A stretch of DNA of 64,000 nucleotides from NCBI GenBank assembly GCA_001599935.1, contig BCIJ01000020.1:29152-93151 (forward strand), written 5' to 3'. The translations under genes and the position numbers were made by a program. Positions 43,386 to 54,606 of the stretch are shown piece by piece. Source of the DNA: Holtermannia corniformis. Taxonomy: Eukaryota; Basidiomycota; Tremellomycetes; Holtermanniales. Position 1 is the first letter of the stretch. The number at the start of each line of letters is the position of its first letter. Under the pieces are notes generated by a model, which worked only from the letters and a program-made list of their open reading frames with translations, made no database searches and had not been told where the DNA came from.

Positions 43386-46300
43386 ATGGCCAGCAGTACT
43401 GCATCGCCAGCCTCGCTCGTCAGGAGCTCGGCCTCTGCAGACAATGTCGACCTGCAGCTTGTAGACGAGATCATTGAGCGGGCGTCACGCGATGCAACCA
43501 CATTCCCCGTCGTCTATGAAGCCTACAGCGACGTGCTGCGCGAGTAGTGCGTGTGTGTGCTCTATACAGTAGCTCTGCCAGCTCACGAATCGACTACAGT
43601 GAGATAGACGTCCCGACCGATACCGTCTACTATCACTTTCTGCTCAAACTCGGCGTGCTCAAGGGTCGGACGTGGGGCGAACGGTGGGATCAGTGGTGTG
43701 CAGATCATGCTGCTGCCGTCGAAAGGTCTCGAAACCTCTCGCGTCTCTCGAGCGGTAGCGTCAACACCACTCGCATCAGCCGCCAAAGGGTCCCATTCCT
43801 TGCCGACGCCGCGTCTGAACTCGACGAGTCGCTCGAAGCCGAAGACGAAGAGGAAGCGCGCAACTTCTTGGACACACTCGCGCAGCTTCCGACAGACACC
43901 GACACTTCTCGGTCGTTGATTGGGTATACGCCGAACCAATCGATCAACAGCTTCCATCCGCCAGAGAGAACATCGACGCCCGTGCTGTCGCGCTCTCGCC
44001 ATGGTCGACGGAGCGAAACGCCGCCGCTACCTCCGTACACTCCGTCAGATACCTCGCATCTGACACCAGAGACGCGTAGGGTCCGTCGTGCGCCTGTCCG
44101 TGCGCCGATTCCTCTGTCCCGCGATGAGAAGCTCGCTCGCGATGCAGAGCAGCGAGCAGCCGAAGAGCTCGAGGCGACGCTACTGGAAATGGAGGGCGGG
44201 GCTGTCGCATTCCACCAGACGGGACTGGTAGGGCGTTGCTGGGAGAGCTGGGTGCGCCAAGCCGAGTGGATCATGGTTCGTGCTCCCAGCATTGTGCACA
44301 TAGGTTACTCACTCGCCCGCAGACGACTTCGGCTCAAGTGCAAACCGCTCGGAACAACATACTCCTCCGACAAGCGCTCAGACATTGGCAAGCCCGCCAT
44401 CAGTACCACCTCGACCTGCCAGGTACAGCAGACGACCATCGCGCCCATCACATCATGAGCTCAGCCTTACGCAAGTGGCGGGAAAAGCTACAGCAAGTCA
44501 GCCTCGAGCGACGGGCTAATACCTTCGGCCAAACCGCAGAAGCTCGTTTGCAGCGGTCGACCTGGTCCCAGTGGCGTCAACGAGCGGACACGCGTCAGAA
44601 GCAGCGGTGGGAGGAAGGCATGAGCATACGCGAGGCGACTCTTATCGGCCTCAGAGACTCTCGGCTGACCGTCAATGCATTTGCAGTGAGTATACACTTA
44701 TCGAGTACGGCTAGACCTGCTAATTACTCAGCGATGGCGAACGAGATTTCGATCCCGCCAAGCCGACGCTCTGTACCAGCACAACCTCATTGGCAGCGTC
44801 TTCGCCTCTTGGTGTGATGCCACGAAACAGGCCCAGAGCTTGGGTAAAGCTCTTGTCGTCTTCGCAAACGCCAAACAGCAGCATCAGCTCGAATCAGCAT
44901 TCTCCCTCTGGGCGCGCAGCGTTCGGTTAACGGCTAATGAAAAGGCAATCGTCTCTCTCAGGGACGAGCGTCTTCTCCGCACGATTCTGATTCGATGGCA
45001 TCAGCTAGGGTACGCGCATGTGTCCACCAACGTTCTCGACGCTGAAACTCTAGCAGGGCTTCGCACCATCAGGCTACCCGCTTCAACAACCAGCGCATCC
45101 TCAAAGGCGTTCTTGGCAAATGGCAACAAGTAATGTCAAGTGTCAAGGTCGGTGCCGTTTTCCCGATGATTGTACCTAGCTTACCAATGTTAGGTCCTTG
45201 GCGGTGCAGCGCATCGCTACCGGATACAGCACGACGCCGATGTCGTACGGCTCGCGTTCAAGACGTGGGCGGCGGCTGAACGAAGCCGTCTACTCGCCAG
45301 GGTCAAGGACACGCGCTTGACACGGATGGTGGTCACCCACTGGAAGGTAAGATTAGGTGATGCTCGAGCTCTGGAGGGTACGTCAGATCATCATCGTGAA
45401 TGTCTGCTCATGCGTGTCAAAGCCAAAGCAGATGCGTTCCTGACCGCGTCATCGGTGGCCAAGCAACATTCGGGATGGGCAAGATGGCGCAGAGCTCTTG
45501 AGCGTCAGCACCAAGTCGCTGCCGCCGCCGATCAACTCCTGCGAACCCGGGTTACACGACGCGCAATGGACAAATGGCGGATTTCGCATGCGCGGACGAT
45601 CCAGAACAAGTCGCGAGCTCACGTCGCGCGTGTCTTCTTCGTGCAGCGTCGGGTCATTGCGGTCTGGAAGGGGCGGCTAGCTGAGCGGAAGCAAGAGGCA
45701 TGGTTGGCCGAGCGGAGGCTGAAGGCCGTTCGTGTGTGGTTCCAAGGTAGGCGTGAATTCGGCCAGCGGCGGTGCAGAGCTGAATCCACGCAGAGTGGCG
45801 GATGGCGGCTGTGCAAGCTCAGAAGGACAGAGCGAGAATCGAGCGCTTCCGTCAACGTGCGGACAAGGTCAGCAACGCTGTTTTCCCTAAAGTCGCTGTT
45901 GATGATCATATTCAGCAAGCATTAGTTACAGCTCTTGCTCGGTGGACGACTCGGATCGTGGCCGTCAAGGCACGCGAACTGGACGTCGCAGACTCTCGGG
46001 CAGCGAAATTGCAACGGTATGTCGTGGTTATCTGGTCACTTGAACCGACTGAACCGAGGTAGACTTGCCTTTGCTCGCTGGACCCAGGCTTGCATGCGAC
46101 AGGGCGAAGCACACAGCCTCATGCAAAGCTTCATCGATGTCAAGCAGGACGGTTTGTCTGACGTGTGATGCAATGCGGTGTATTGACACTTCAATCTCAG
46201 ATGCGTTGCATCGCATATTTGCGCAGTGGTATCATGCATCTATCGCGGCTCGTGACCGTCGTTTGCGTGCGGCGAAGCGCGAGGAGGACAAGAAACAGCG

Positions 46301-47201
46301 CCTCTTGGCTCAGGCGTTCGACAAGTGGCGGTCGCTGCTGCGTGAACGGGAGTTGGAGCCTCAAGTACGTTCGGCTTTATACTCATTACGTGCTGACAAT
46401 CACTCAGGAGCAGATTGTCGTGCAACGGCACGAAGATGCGATACTGTTTGCTGTTTTTGACCGATGGAAGGCGCGATCCCAAGTTCGTTTTGCCACCACG
46501 CCTCGCGAGGAGAGGCTAATGATGGCAGCGCTTGCCTGCGATTGCGTTCGAGTCGAGACGGATCAAGCAGCTGGCTTGGCAGCGGTGGAAGGAGGCACTG
46601 CCACGTCAACGTCAAGCTAAAGAAGCGGCCGCGAGGGAAAGAACCCGCCTGCTCAGTAAGTGACCTAGGAACGTCCGGGATTGTCTCGTTGACGCCACAC
46701 AAAGCGGAGACAATGCGCAAATGGCGCGCGCGTTTCCGAGATCGGATAGTGCAGAGATCTGCTGGGTGCGTCTCTCGTGGCGTTGCTGACATAGCTGATT
46801 CCTTGTGCAGCCGGCACCGCACTATTCCTGGTGTGGGCGGTATCACGCGCGTCCGACCCTCGTCCTTGAGCGTCGCGTCTGGGCTTCCCACACGGGCTCA
46901 GTCATCCATGGTTCAGCGACCCGCAAGCCCACGCAGCGCCATCCTTGTCACCGAACGTCGGCGTGCACCACCGCAACTAAGTGAGCCCAATCTACAGCGA
47001 TCCACGTCGACGTCTTCGGACCAAATTGCTGCCGCTCACGCGCGCCTTCGATCGGAACTTGCTGGATCGACTTCAAAGGTTCAAGGAAGTAGCGTCCGGT
47101 CGACGTCACCTTCGACGGAGCAGGGTGCGAGTGCACGAAGAGGGAGTGAGCTGTTTCAAGCGCTTGCTGGAAAAGTCGGTAGCCGCACGAGACGCAGCTA
47201 A
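43386..47201 (+). CDS. SFI1: Sfi1-like centrin-binding spindle pole body protein
   Basis: Long helical half-bridge protein that binds centrin/Cdc31 repeatedly and drives spindle pole duplication. The start is the ATG at 43386 (MASSTASPASLVRSSASADN). After DEIIERASRDATTFPVVYEA and a spacer rich in Ser/Pro come many repeats ending in a tryptophan: LRQALRHWQARHQYHLD, MSSALRKWREKLQQVSLER, LQRSTWSQWRQRADTRQK, ESAFSLWARSVRLTAN, LLRTILIRWHQLG, TRRAMDKWRISHART, LLAQAFDKWRSLLRER, ILFAVFDRWKARSQ. The A-L-x-x-W-x-x pattern every 25-35 residues defines Sfi1. Several introns occur. One C-terminal version ends SRTRRS and TAA at 47199-47201; splicing at 47185 or so to a downstream frame could extend it to 47572. 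Confidence 0.88.
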
Positions 47202-48025
47202 ACTACCATGCATGCCTGTCCTTCACGAGGTGCGGAAATGCAGTAAGCAATCAGAACGACTGATCAGAAGCGGGGCCACCTTTCGAGATAGTCTGTCAGG
47301 TTGTCGACGTTGACGACGAAAATGGCGTCGCGGCCTTTGGTGATCCACCTGGCCCTGTGGCTGTAAGCGAATGTTTGGGTACGCGCGGCGCCATGGGTAG
47401 GTCTGGTAATGTATTCACAGTTACTCTCGTCGGGTCGAGACGGAAAGTACCGACACTCGACCACAGTGCCGTCAAGAGCCGTCTGAGACCAGAAAACACA
47501 GCTGGTAGCCGGTGTAGACATTTCTCAGCGACGGCATATGCGGGCGAAGCTAAGGCTTCAAGTTTTTTGTAGTGACGGCTACAATGGAGGTCGCTATCGC
47601 GCGAATCTGAGCAACTTCCATGGAAGCGGTCATCCGGTGAACATTCCGCCGTCACTGTGGAGCGCAGTGGAAGTCAGTGATAGTTGTGAGACGCATTGTA
47701 GACAGTGCCCGATAAGACTTTAGCGCAATGCCATTGGAGACCAGCTTTGATGGCGCAATGAGGGAGCGAGTCAAAACCTTCATCCGCGAGTGTTGCCCAA
47801 CCGACTTGAGGCAAGTGATGCCAGCCCTTCCTCCTGAGTAGCAGTTACTGTAGCATGGCTGACCCCAACACCGTCCTTACGGGATGTGCGGGTGCTTGGC
47901 CAAATCACAGCCCCTCGGTGCTACTTCGCAGAACTGAACTGCTGCTCACGCAAAGAGTCACATGCATGTCTGCACTACGTGATGAGACGGGTCATCAGCC
48001 CCGTATCAGTCAAAGGGCAGAGGTG
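47202..48025. other. 824-bp stretch, possibly 3' end of SFI1 then no gene
   Basis: The frame from about 47305 to 47572 (QVVDVDDENGVAAFGDPPGP and onward) could be a last SFI1 exon reached by an intron ending CTGTCAG, with an actgatcag branch-like sequence inside. It could equally be untranslated. Beyond 47572 I see no gene. Confidence 0.35.
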
Positions 48026-48298
48026 TCAATAGCTAGTCCCATTGGCCAGCTTCGCTGACTTCTGTGTGAATATGTCCAAGTCCCATTCTTTCACTCCCTC
48101 AAAAGCGGTGCACCGTCCGTCTTTGGTGAAAGTAGACCACTCCCAATTGGGGATTAACCCCATGTTTTTCGTGAGCCGGTATACGGTGCCGTTATTCGCT
48201 ACTTGTTTATCAAGCTCAATCGTGTCCGGCAGGTCTTTGAAGACCAGCGTTCCCTCTTGAGACTCGACGCTTTCAACATGTGTAGGTAAATAGCTCAT
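48026..48298 (-). CDS. orphan hypothetical protein (90 aa)
   Basis: Intronless ATG-to-stop frame starting at 48298 (MSYLPTHVESVESQEG), hydrophilic, with no signal peptide or membrane segment, and containing MGLIPNWEWSTFTKDGRC and EGVKEWDLDIFTQKS. The aromatic and charged pattern looks like folded protein. It uses TTA leucine codons and many A/T-ending codons, unlike the GC-rich codon use around it. No family recognised. It lies alone in a gene-poor kilobase. A recent acquisition, a relic of a larger gene, or a lineage-specific gene are all possible. Confidence 0.45.
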   Translation of the reverse strand: MSYLPTHVESVESQEGTLVFKDLPDTIELDKQVANNGTVYRLTKNMGLIPNWEWSTFTKDGRCTAFEGVKEWDLDIFTQKSAKLANGTSY

Positions 48299-48714
48299 TT
48301 CAAGCAGTCAATCTGGGAACGCAGCCATCTGAGCTTATATGCCGCGATGGCGAGGATCCTCCTGTGTGCTGTGCATGACTTCATCTAGTTGGTATTGACA
48401 GGTGCTCTTTTGATGCCATGCACTACCGGTCAGCTCGTGGCGCTGACTTTCCATTGTTCTATGGCTGCTTTGATGGATTGAAAAGCACACATGATGTCAA
48501 GCAGCCGGCTATCACACACAGGATCAACCTCGGATCAAGACGTCGCGATGAGTGCAGACTGCTCAGCAGTGTAGCAGTGCCACATCGCCGATGACCGTCC
48601 TTCATGTGCTTCGTTTCACGCCGATCGCGCGAAGCTCACAGTCTCGTATTGTACGCTGGTGATGAAACAATCAAGATCAACTGAGAGCCTGGGCTTGCGA
48701 GGAACCACCCAGCT
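48299..48714. other. gap upstream of the helicase gene
   Basis: About 416 bp with no supportable gene. It presumably holds the promoter and leader of the MOV10-like gene, and perhaps that of the orphan ORF on the other strand. Confidence 0.35.
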
Positions 48715-51700
48715 ATGCGGTCCGGGGCAGAGGGCCAGTATGGTCCTCCGCTGGTCAGGCCTCAGCAAGCGCACGGACCTACACCTCTGTTGTCTGCCTC
48801 GTCCGCACCAACGGCAATGTACCATGTCAAGCCCTACCACCCGAAGCCACCCCAGGCCTTCTTCATCGAACCGTCAATGCTACCGCCACCGCCGCCGCCT
48901 GGGCTGCATCCGCAGTATATGCCCGATCCTCGATTGCACAGCAACGGCTACATACTGCAAGCTGGACCCTCGCTGCTCGTCGGTTTCGGGCCTGCTGGAG
49001 GCTATTACAACCCGATGATTCCACCATTCAACCCCGTTGCTCATCAACATGCTCGTCCACCTCCATCCGTGCGTCGATCCAAGCAACAAATCGCGCCTCA
49101 TCGGATCATGCGCATTCCGCAACTAAACTCTCCGGGGGCTGAGCCCAAAGGCGACTTTGTCAACCCGGTGTGGAGACATGTTCACCCGCCAGGCGAGGGC
49201 TTGGGACATCCCACCACCTTGCCAGAGGTACAGACGGCTTCACGGTCGCCATCACCCACGAAGCCGACCGTCTCCCAACCGAACGCGCTCAAACTCCTGC
49301 CGCCGTCAAGTCAGGGCCCAGCGCAGGCCGGCTCTGAAATATCAAAAGTACTCTCGGACACACTTGATCAAGGCGAAAAGTCGGAAAGCGTCATACGGTG
49401 GCCTCCATTCAAACCCCCGCAAGCGCAAGGCAGTCAGATTGTGCTCGACAAATATGTGCGTAATGGAAACGGTAACATTCGCAGGAGCTTACACGTAGCA
49501 GGCTGCGACATACGTTCCACGGTGGCTCAGGACGTTGCCTCCGCCACAAGTCGTCTTCACCCTACCGCCTTCACCTGCGTACCCGCCGCCAGATTACGCT
49601 GCAGACATTCTCGCTCCGGCGAGCCTCCGGACGGAAGTGTACCCTCTGCCGATTGAAACGTCGCTGCTGTTCGATCCGCCTGTGTCGTCCCAAGTCACAG
49701 TTCAGGCACTCGACAGCTCGCGGATCGATGTACCAGGCTACTATGCGAGCCACTTCTCTTCACTTCTGTCACTTGCGCTCGAAGCCGACGCCGAGCGACT
49801 TCACACCGCCAAAGTGTACAAGGCGATCCTCCGGCTGCATGATACTTCATCGGCCATCGATGTCGATAATCATACGTATCGCTTGACGATCCCGGGAATC
49901 CGCGAAGACTTTCCGCGCTTACAAGTCGGCGACGTTGTTGTTCTACGCGGCCTCTGCGAACAGACTCAGACAGCGACGCCAGAAGTCATCGAGACCGTAG
50001 TGACCGGCATAGTCAAGATCAAGGGCTGGGTGTTTGTCACCTCGCCGTGGCTCGCTCGCTTCGACAGCGAAGTTGAACGAGGAAAGGATCCAGAGACTAT
50101 CGAGGACGCAGGCGGTCTGTACAATGTGGAGTTTGTAGCATCCACGGCAGAGGCTTGCACATTGCAGAATGCGGTCAGTTGGCCAGGTCTGAACGATGGG
50201 AGTGGCTGATTTGAGCGTCTCAGGTGCGCACGTTTGGAGCTGCTCTTGAAGAGGAGACGCACCGGCAACCGAGCGCGTCAACTTCACAGACCACTCCGAT
50301 CCGCAGCGTTGCTCGTCGATGGCTCTACCCTACGCTACAAGACTTGCTACACACGACCGTCGTCGCATCACCGCCGCTCCGGTTTCTCGACCCGTTTCTC
50401 AACGAGGAGCAAACGGTACGTACGTCATACACTCGGTCGCAGTGCTCACAAGTTGCAGCGCGCAGTGTCTGCCATCGCAACAATGTCTCACGGGGTCCCA
50501 TACATCATCAGTGGGCCGCCCGGGACCGGCAAGACCCGCACACTCGTCGAAAGCGTCCTGCAGATCCTGAGCACGCATCCCGACGCAAAAATTCTGGTCG
50601 TTGCACCCAGCAACCCAGCCGCTGACACACTCGCGTCAAGACTCGCAAAGAGGCTAGGGCCAAGGGAGATGCTGCGGCTGTGCGCGCCGTTGCGGACGTT
50701 TGCGGAAGTTCCAGATGATGTGAGTTCTGCGGCTATCCAGCAGTTAGACCGCTGACGGCGCATGTCCAGGTGCTCCCTTACTGCTGTGCGCTCACTGACA
50801 AGGATTGCACACTGTGCGCTAACGCAAAGCAGACGTCGAGAACAGCCAGTTTGCCCTCCCGCCAGTCGACGACTTGTTCAAGCTCAAAGTCGTCGTCTCG
50901 AACTGTCTCGATACTGGCCTCCTCGTCCGCGCACGAGTCTCAAACCTCGACCTTATGCGCGCTGAACACGATCTGCTCACCAAGCTGCATGTTTCAAGTA
51001 CGCGTTCGCCCGCACCTCATTGGACGCATTTACTTGTCGACGAGGCGGCGCAAGGGACCGAACCGGCCGTACTGGTACCCATGTCGGTTGTCCTGCCATA
51101 CAGTGTTCCAGGCGCGGCCGTGCAAGCGCCGAGCGTGGTTCTGGTAGGTGACAGTCACCAACGTAAGGCCGTTCTGCTATCCAAACTGCGGGGGGCTAAC
51201 GATAGCCTCAGTGGGACCAATGATCACGTCGACGCGCGCGCGAGAGGCCGAGTTAGACGTATCCCTGTTTGAACGTCTTCTGGAGAGCAGTCTGTACGCC
51301 CGCCGAAACTGTATCACACGAAGACGGGCTCCGGATGCCGAGGAAAAGTCACATTGGTCACCCATCACTAATTTGCTTCAAGTACGCGGTTCGTTTTCGA
51401 TTGGTGACATCGCTGATGATGACCATAGAACTACCGCTCCATTGCTCCGATCCTGATGGTGCCGTCTGCGCTGTTCTATGAAGATCGCCTGTTGGCGTCG
51501 GCTCGAGATGTTCAACTGCTACCATGGAAGGGTCTCCCAAACCCTCGGATACCGATCGCTTTCATAGGTTCCGAGGAACCAGAAGAAAGCATAGAAGATG
51601 TAAGTGCCGTGTTTGGGGACCCATGCAGAGGGCGCTGATACACATCCAGGGAGCTGTAAGCCGATGGCCGACATGGACGAGATGCTGATGTTGAACAGTC

Positions 51701-52508
51701 ATGGTACAACGACGGCGAGATCAGCAAAGTAGTCGCCACTGTCAAGTCTCTGCTCGACGGCTCCCTAGGCGACTTGATTGGCTCGCAAATCGCGGTCATC
51801 ACGCCTTGGCGCGAACAGACGTGGAGGTTGCGAGCGGTACTCAGGCATCAGGGCTACAGGGATGTCAATGTTGGTGACGTGGAGGTGAGCTTTGTCAACC
51901 CGGTAGATCATTCGAGCTGATTGCGTTCCAGTCATACCAAGGAGCTGGTAAGTATTCCCATCGTCGTACATCGAAGCTGACAACCTCATAGAGTATCGCG
52001 TGACCATTGTTAGGTGGGTGTACAGACGCAGCTGCGGATCGATGCTGACGAAGCGCCCCTAGCTGCGTCCGGTCGCGGGCACGCTTCGTCGACGCAGATC
52101 GCAAAGCCAACATGGGCTTCATCAACGAACGCAAGCGTTTCAATGTCGCCATCACGCGGGCCAAGGAGATCTTAATTGTCATCGGCAATGCCAACCTCCT
52201 CAAGGTATATACGAGTCCCGACGTGGATCAATCAACTGACCAGCCACAAGACGGATCCCTACTGGCAAGGTTTCCTCCAGGTCTGCCTGCGGAACAATTT
52301 GTACATCGGCCCGAAGTTGCTCAACATGGAGATGACGGGCGCGTACCTGTCCAACATCGAGTGAGTCACGAGTCACCACCCACCTGCTTTCGGCTCCTGA
52401 CCCCGCATCCCCCTCAGGTCACAGCTCAATGAGAGCCGCCACGACCCCTTCGAGGATCTGGGGCTGCTGCTGTCCGCCGAGGTTGCGCGGGAGGCGCTGC
52501 GGGAGTGA
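48715..52508 (+). CDS. MOV10/SDE3-like SF1B RNA helicase
   Basis: UPF1-like superfamily 1 helicase; MOV10/SDE3 relatives act in RNA silencing, mRNA decay and transposon control. The start is the ATG at 48715 ([20 protein letters not shown]); the first ~250 residues are proline-rich and disordered. An intron at about 49459-49501 fuses VLDKY to [18 protein letters not shown] beta-rich domain follows ([20 protein letters not shown]). The helicase core has [18 protein letters not shown], Walker [42 protein letters not shown]-type box [54 protein letters not shown] and motif [20 protein letters not shown]. It ends [17 protein letters not shown]1 is excluded because its Cys/His domain is missing. 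Confidence 0.88.
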
Positions 52509-52688
52509 GCTGTCCGCTGGTCCGTGGGCCCCGCGGCCGAGCGGATGATCCTCGCTTCCTCACGTGATGCCCGTCTCTGTCGGTTGTCATGGCAACCGAG
52601 TCGTTGTAAGCCCCCATTGTCTATAGACGTTGCAAGACTGTGTACTGTTAGACCATTAGACGGCCTTCTCTCAACACAACGTTCAACT

Positions 52689-53455
52689 ATGACGATACCT
52701 GCTCTCGGTGCGAGCGCGCTCCCTTTGAAGCCTGCCAAGCAGTACACCAAGCCAACGCCTCAATCCACCAAGGGCGGCAAGACCTACACGCCGACGCACC
52801 CGGAGCTCTTTCAAGTCGAAGGTCTCGAGCTGCCGGTCAACGGCGCCGAAGATACATTCGCCAGCCGACTCGTTGCTTTACGAGTATGCGTGGCTGACTG
52901 CCAAAGGTTCAAGGCTAACTGAACCAGGACTACGCCCCGAATCAAGTCATCACGTTGTTGAACAACATCTCGAGTGCACCTGTCAAGGCTTACTCCTCGG
53001 TACAATATGGTCCACAACCTCATCAACACCTCGAGCTGAATACCGACCTTCTCTTCAGTGCGTTGCGAGAGCTCGTAGCTTCTCATGCTCGTCGCTGATT
53101 TGCTTGCAGTGAACCACTCCTGTGATCCAACAGCTTGCATCGACCTATCATCTGTCAGTCCAAACGGTTGGGCTGTACGAGCTCTCGGGCGCGGCATCAA
53201 GAAGGGCGAAGCGATTTCGTTCTTCTACCCATCTACAGAGTGGGAGATGGCTCAGGCGTTTGACTGCAATTGTGGTTCAGAGGTGCGTCCTGTACTCAAG
53301 CGTCGAGGGCGTCCGCTGACGTGTTCGACCAGAAATGTTTGGGTAAGATCTCTGGAGCAAAGGATATGACGGTCGAGCAGCTCGATCAGCAGCAGTGGAT
53401 CAACGGTTTCATTCGAACATTGAAGAACTCGCATGTTGGGTCGGGTCAGAAGTGA
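52689..53455 (+). CDS. SET-domain lysine methyltransferase-like protein
   Basis: The start is the ATG at 52689 (MTIPALGASALPLKPAKQYT). Exons interrupted by short introns encode TYTPTHPELFQVEGLELP, NQVITLLNNISSAPVKAYSS and QYGPQPHQHLELNTDLLF. After a further intron comes the diagnostic SET pseudoknot NHSCDPTACIDLSSVSPNGW, then RALGRGIKKGEAISFFYPST, where FFYPSTEW replaces the common xYxxxxE. A post-SET-like cysteine cluster (FDCNCGSEKCLG) follows. The gene ends TGA at 53455. The domain is compact and lacks pre-SET elements, like the small SET proteins of fungi with unknown substrate. It could modify a non-histone protein. Confidence 0.85.
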
Positions 53456-53475
53456 TACAATGCATATACATGACG

Positions 53476-54510
53476 CTAGCTATCTGCAGTACTGCCGAGC
53501 CCACGCCGGCGTAGTCTGACAGACCGTCGCTCGCTTGAAGTCGTGGGCTCGCGTGCTGATACCGCAATGTCGCCCTGCGCCTCGTCGAGTACCTTGTGCT
53601 CCACCGATACGTTGTGGACGTCGACAGGCTGGCCTTTGTCGCCTGATTCAGGCTCGAGTGGTTCCACCGCCCCACTCCCACTCAGCAGCTTGACGGCCCG
53701 CTTGCTTGATTCTGTCCGCTCCTTCTCCCTTCTCCGTCCAACAATCCACAATAGCACCATCTCGCTCACGGCGACCACGCACGCGCTCAAGATACCCAAG
53801 ACCGCCGCGATGTCTACGGTATAACCCGCTCCCGACTTGGCCGCGAGGAAGACGGCAAAGCCGCTACCGAGGGTAGAGAACAGCACGTTGACGGTCGTGC
53901 TCAGATCTTTGGCTAGCGAGCGGTATTCCTGGACTAGTGTTTGGGGACGAGGTGAGAGGTAGGCGGGTAGATAGGGGTTCGGCTGCGTGTAGTTGTTTAG
54001 CGCGTGATGTCCTGCTGGGGTCTGTGGGTACGCACAGCTGACGGATCGGTGGCAGCCTTGAGACGTTCGCGTTGCTTTGGTGGGTAGTACACTTCTGTAC
54101 CAGCCAGGAGAGACACCAGCGTATATTGTGCCGGGTCTAGACAAGTTAGCTTTGAGTATGCGTTGATCGCGACGCGACTGACCATGGGAATACCGCTTCA
54201 GCACAGCTTGCGAGTCTTTGTGAGATGCCCAGCGGGAGATTTGTCTCAGCAATTCGTATCTGATGGTATTGACGTGCTCTCGCTCATCCTCTGCAGCAGC
54301 TAGAGCTTCTTTGGCATCGTCGACCTCTGCTGGTCTCTGAACTGCCACATCGCCCTCAACGGCGGCCTCGAGGTTGGTGCGGAGATCCTCGGGCAGACGC
54401 TTGGCCACACCGTCAACGAGCAGTGCCCCGATCAGCTGTTGCAGGTGCTCTGGGAGCGTGACCAGGTCGCTGAACAGTGTGGATGCCATTGCAGTTTGTT
54501 GGCTATCCAT
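53476..54510 (-). CDS. VMA12: V-ATPase assembly factor Vma12/Vph2
   Basis: ER membrane factor required with Vma21 and Vma22 to assemble the V0 sector. The start is the ATG at 54508-54510 (MDSQQTAMASTLFSDLVTLP). A cytosolic helical part (LPEHLQQLIGALLVDGVAKR) and, after an intron, DPAQYTLVSLLAGTEVYYPP followed by KQRERLKAATDPSA match the family core, where LLxGTxVYxPxxP is typical. The third part has YRSLAKDLSTTVNVLFSTLG, SGFAVFLAAKSGAGY and DIAAVLGILSACVVAVSEMV then LLWIVG, giving two membrane spans. A C-terminal disordered tail of about 100 residues follows, longer than in yeast. Stop near 53476. The divergent COQ6 starts 96 bp away. Confidence 0.92.
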   Translation of the reverse strand: MDSQQTAMASTLFSDLVTLPEHLQQLIGALLVDGVAKRLPEDLRTNLEAAVEGDVAVQRPAEVDDAKEALAAAEDEREHVNTIRYELLRQISRWASHKDSQAVLKRYSHGQSRRDQRILKANLSRPGTIYAGVSPGWYRSVLPTKATRTSQGCHRSVSCAYPQTPAGHHALNNYTQPNPYLPAYLSPRPQTLVQEYRSLAKDLSTTVNVLFSTLGSGFAVFLAAKSGAGYTVDIAAVLGILSACVVAVSEMVLLWIVGRRREKERTESSKRAVKLLSGSGAVEPLEPESGDKGQPVDVHNVSVEHKVLDEAQGDIAVSAREPTTSSERRSVRLRRRGLGSTADS

Positions 54511-54606
54511 ACCGTCGCCAGCTCAACAAGATGGCAACCTGCTTACGTCAGCACATAAAGTCAGATCGCCATCAGCATCTTGCTGGGTTCTCTATCAGTC
54601 GCAGCG

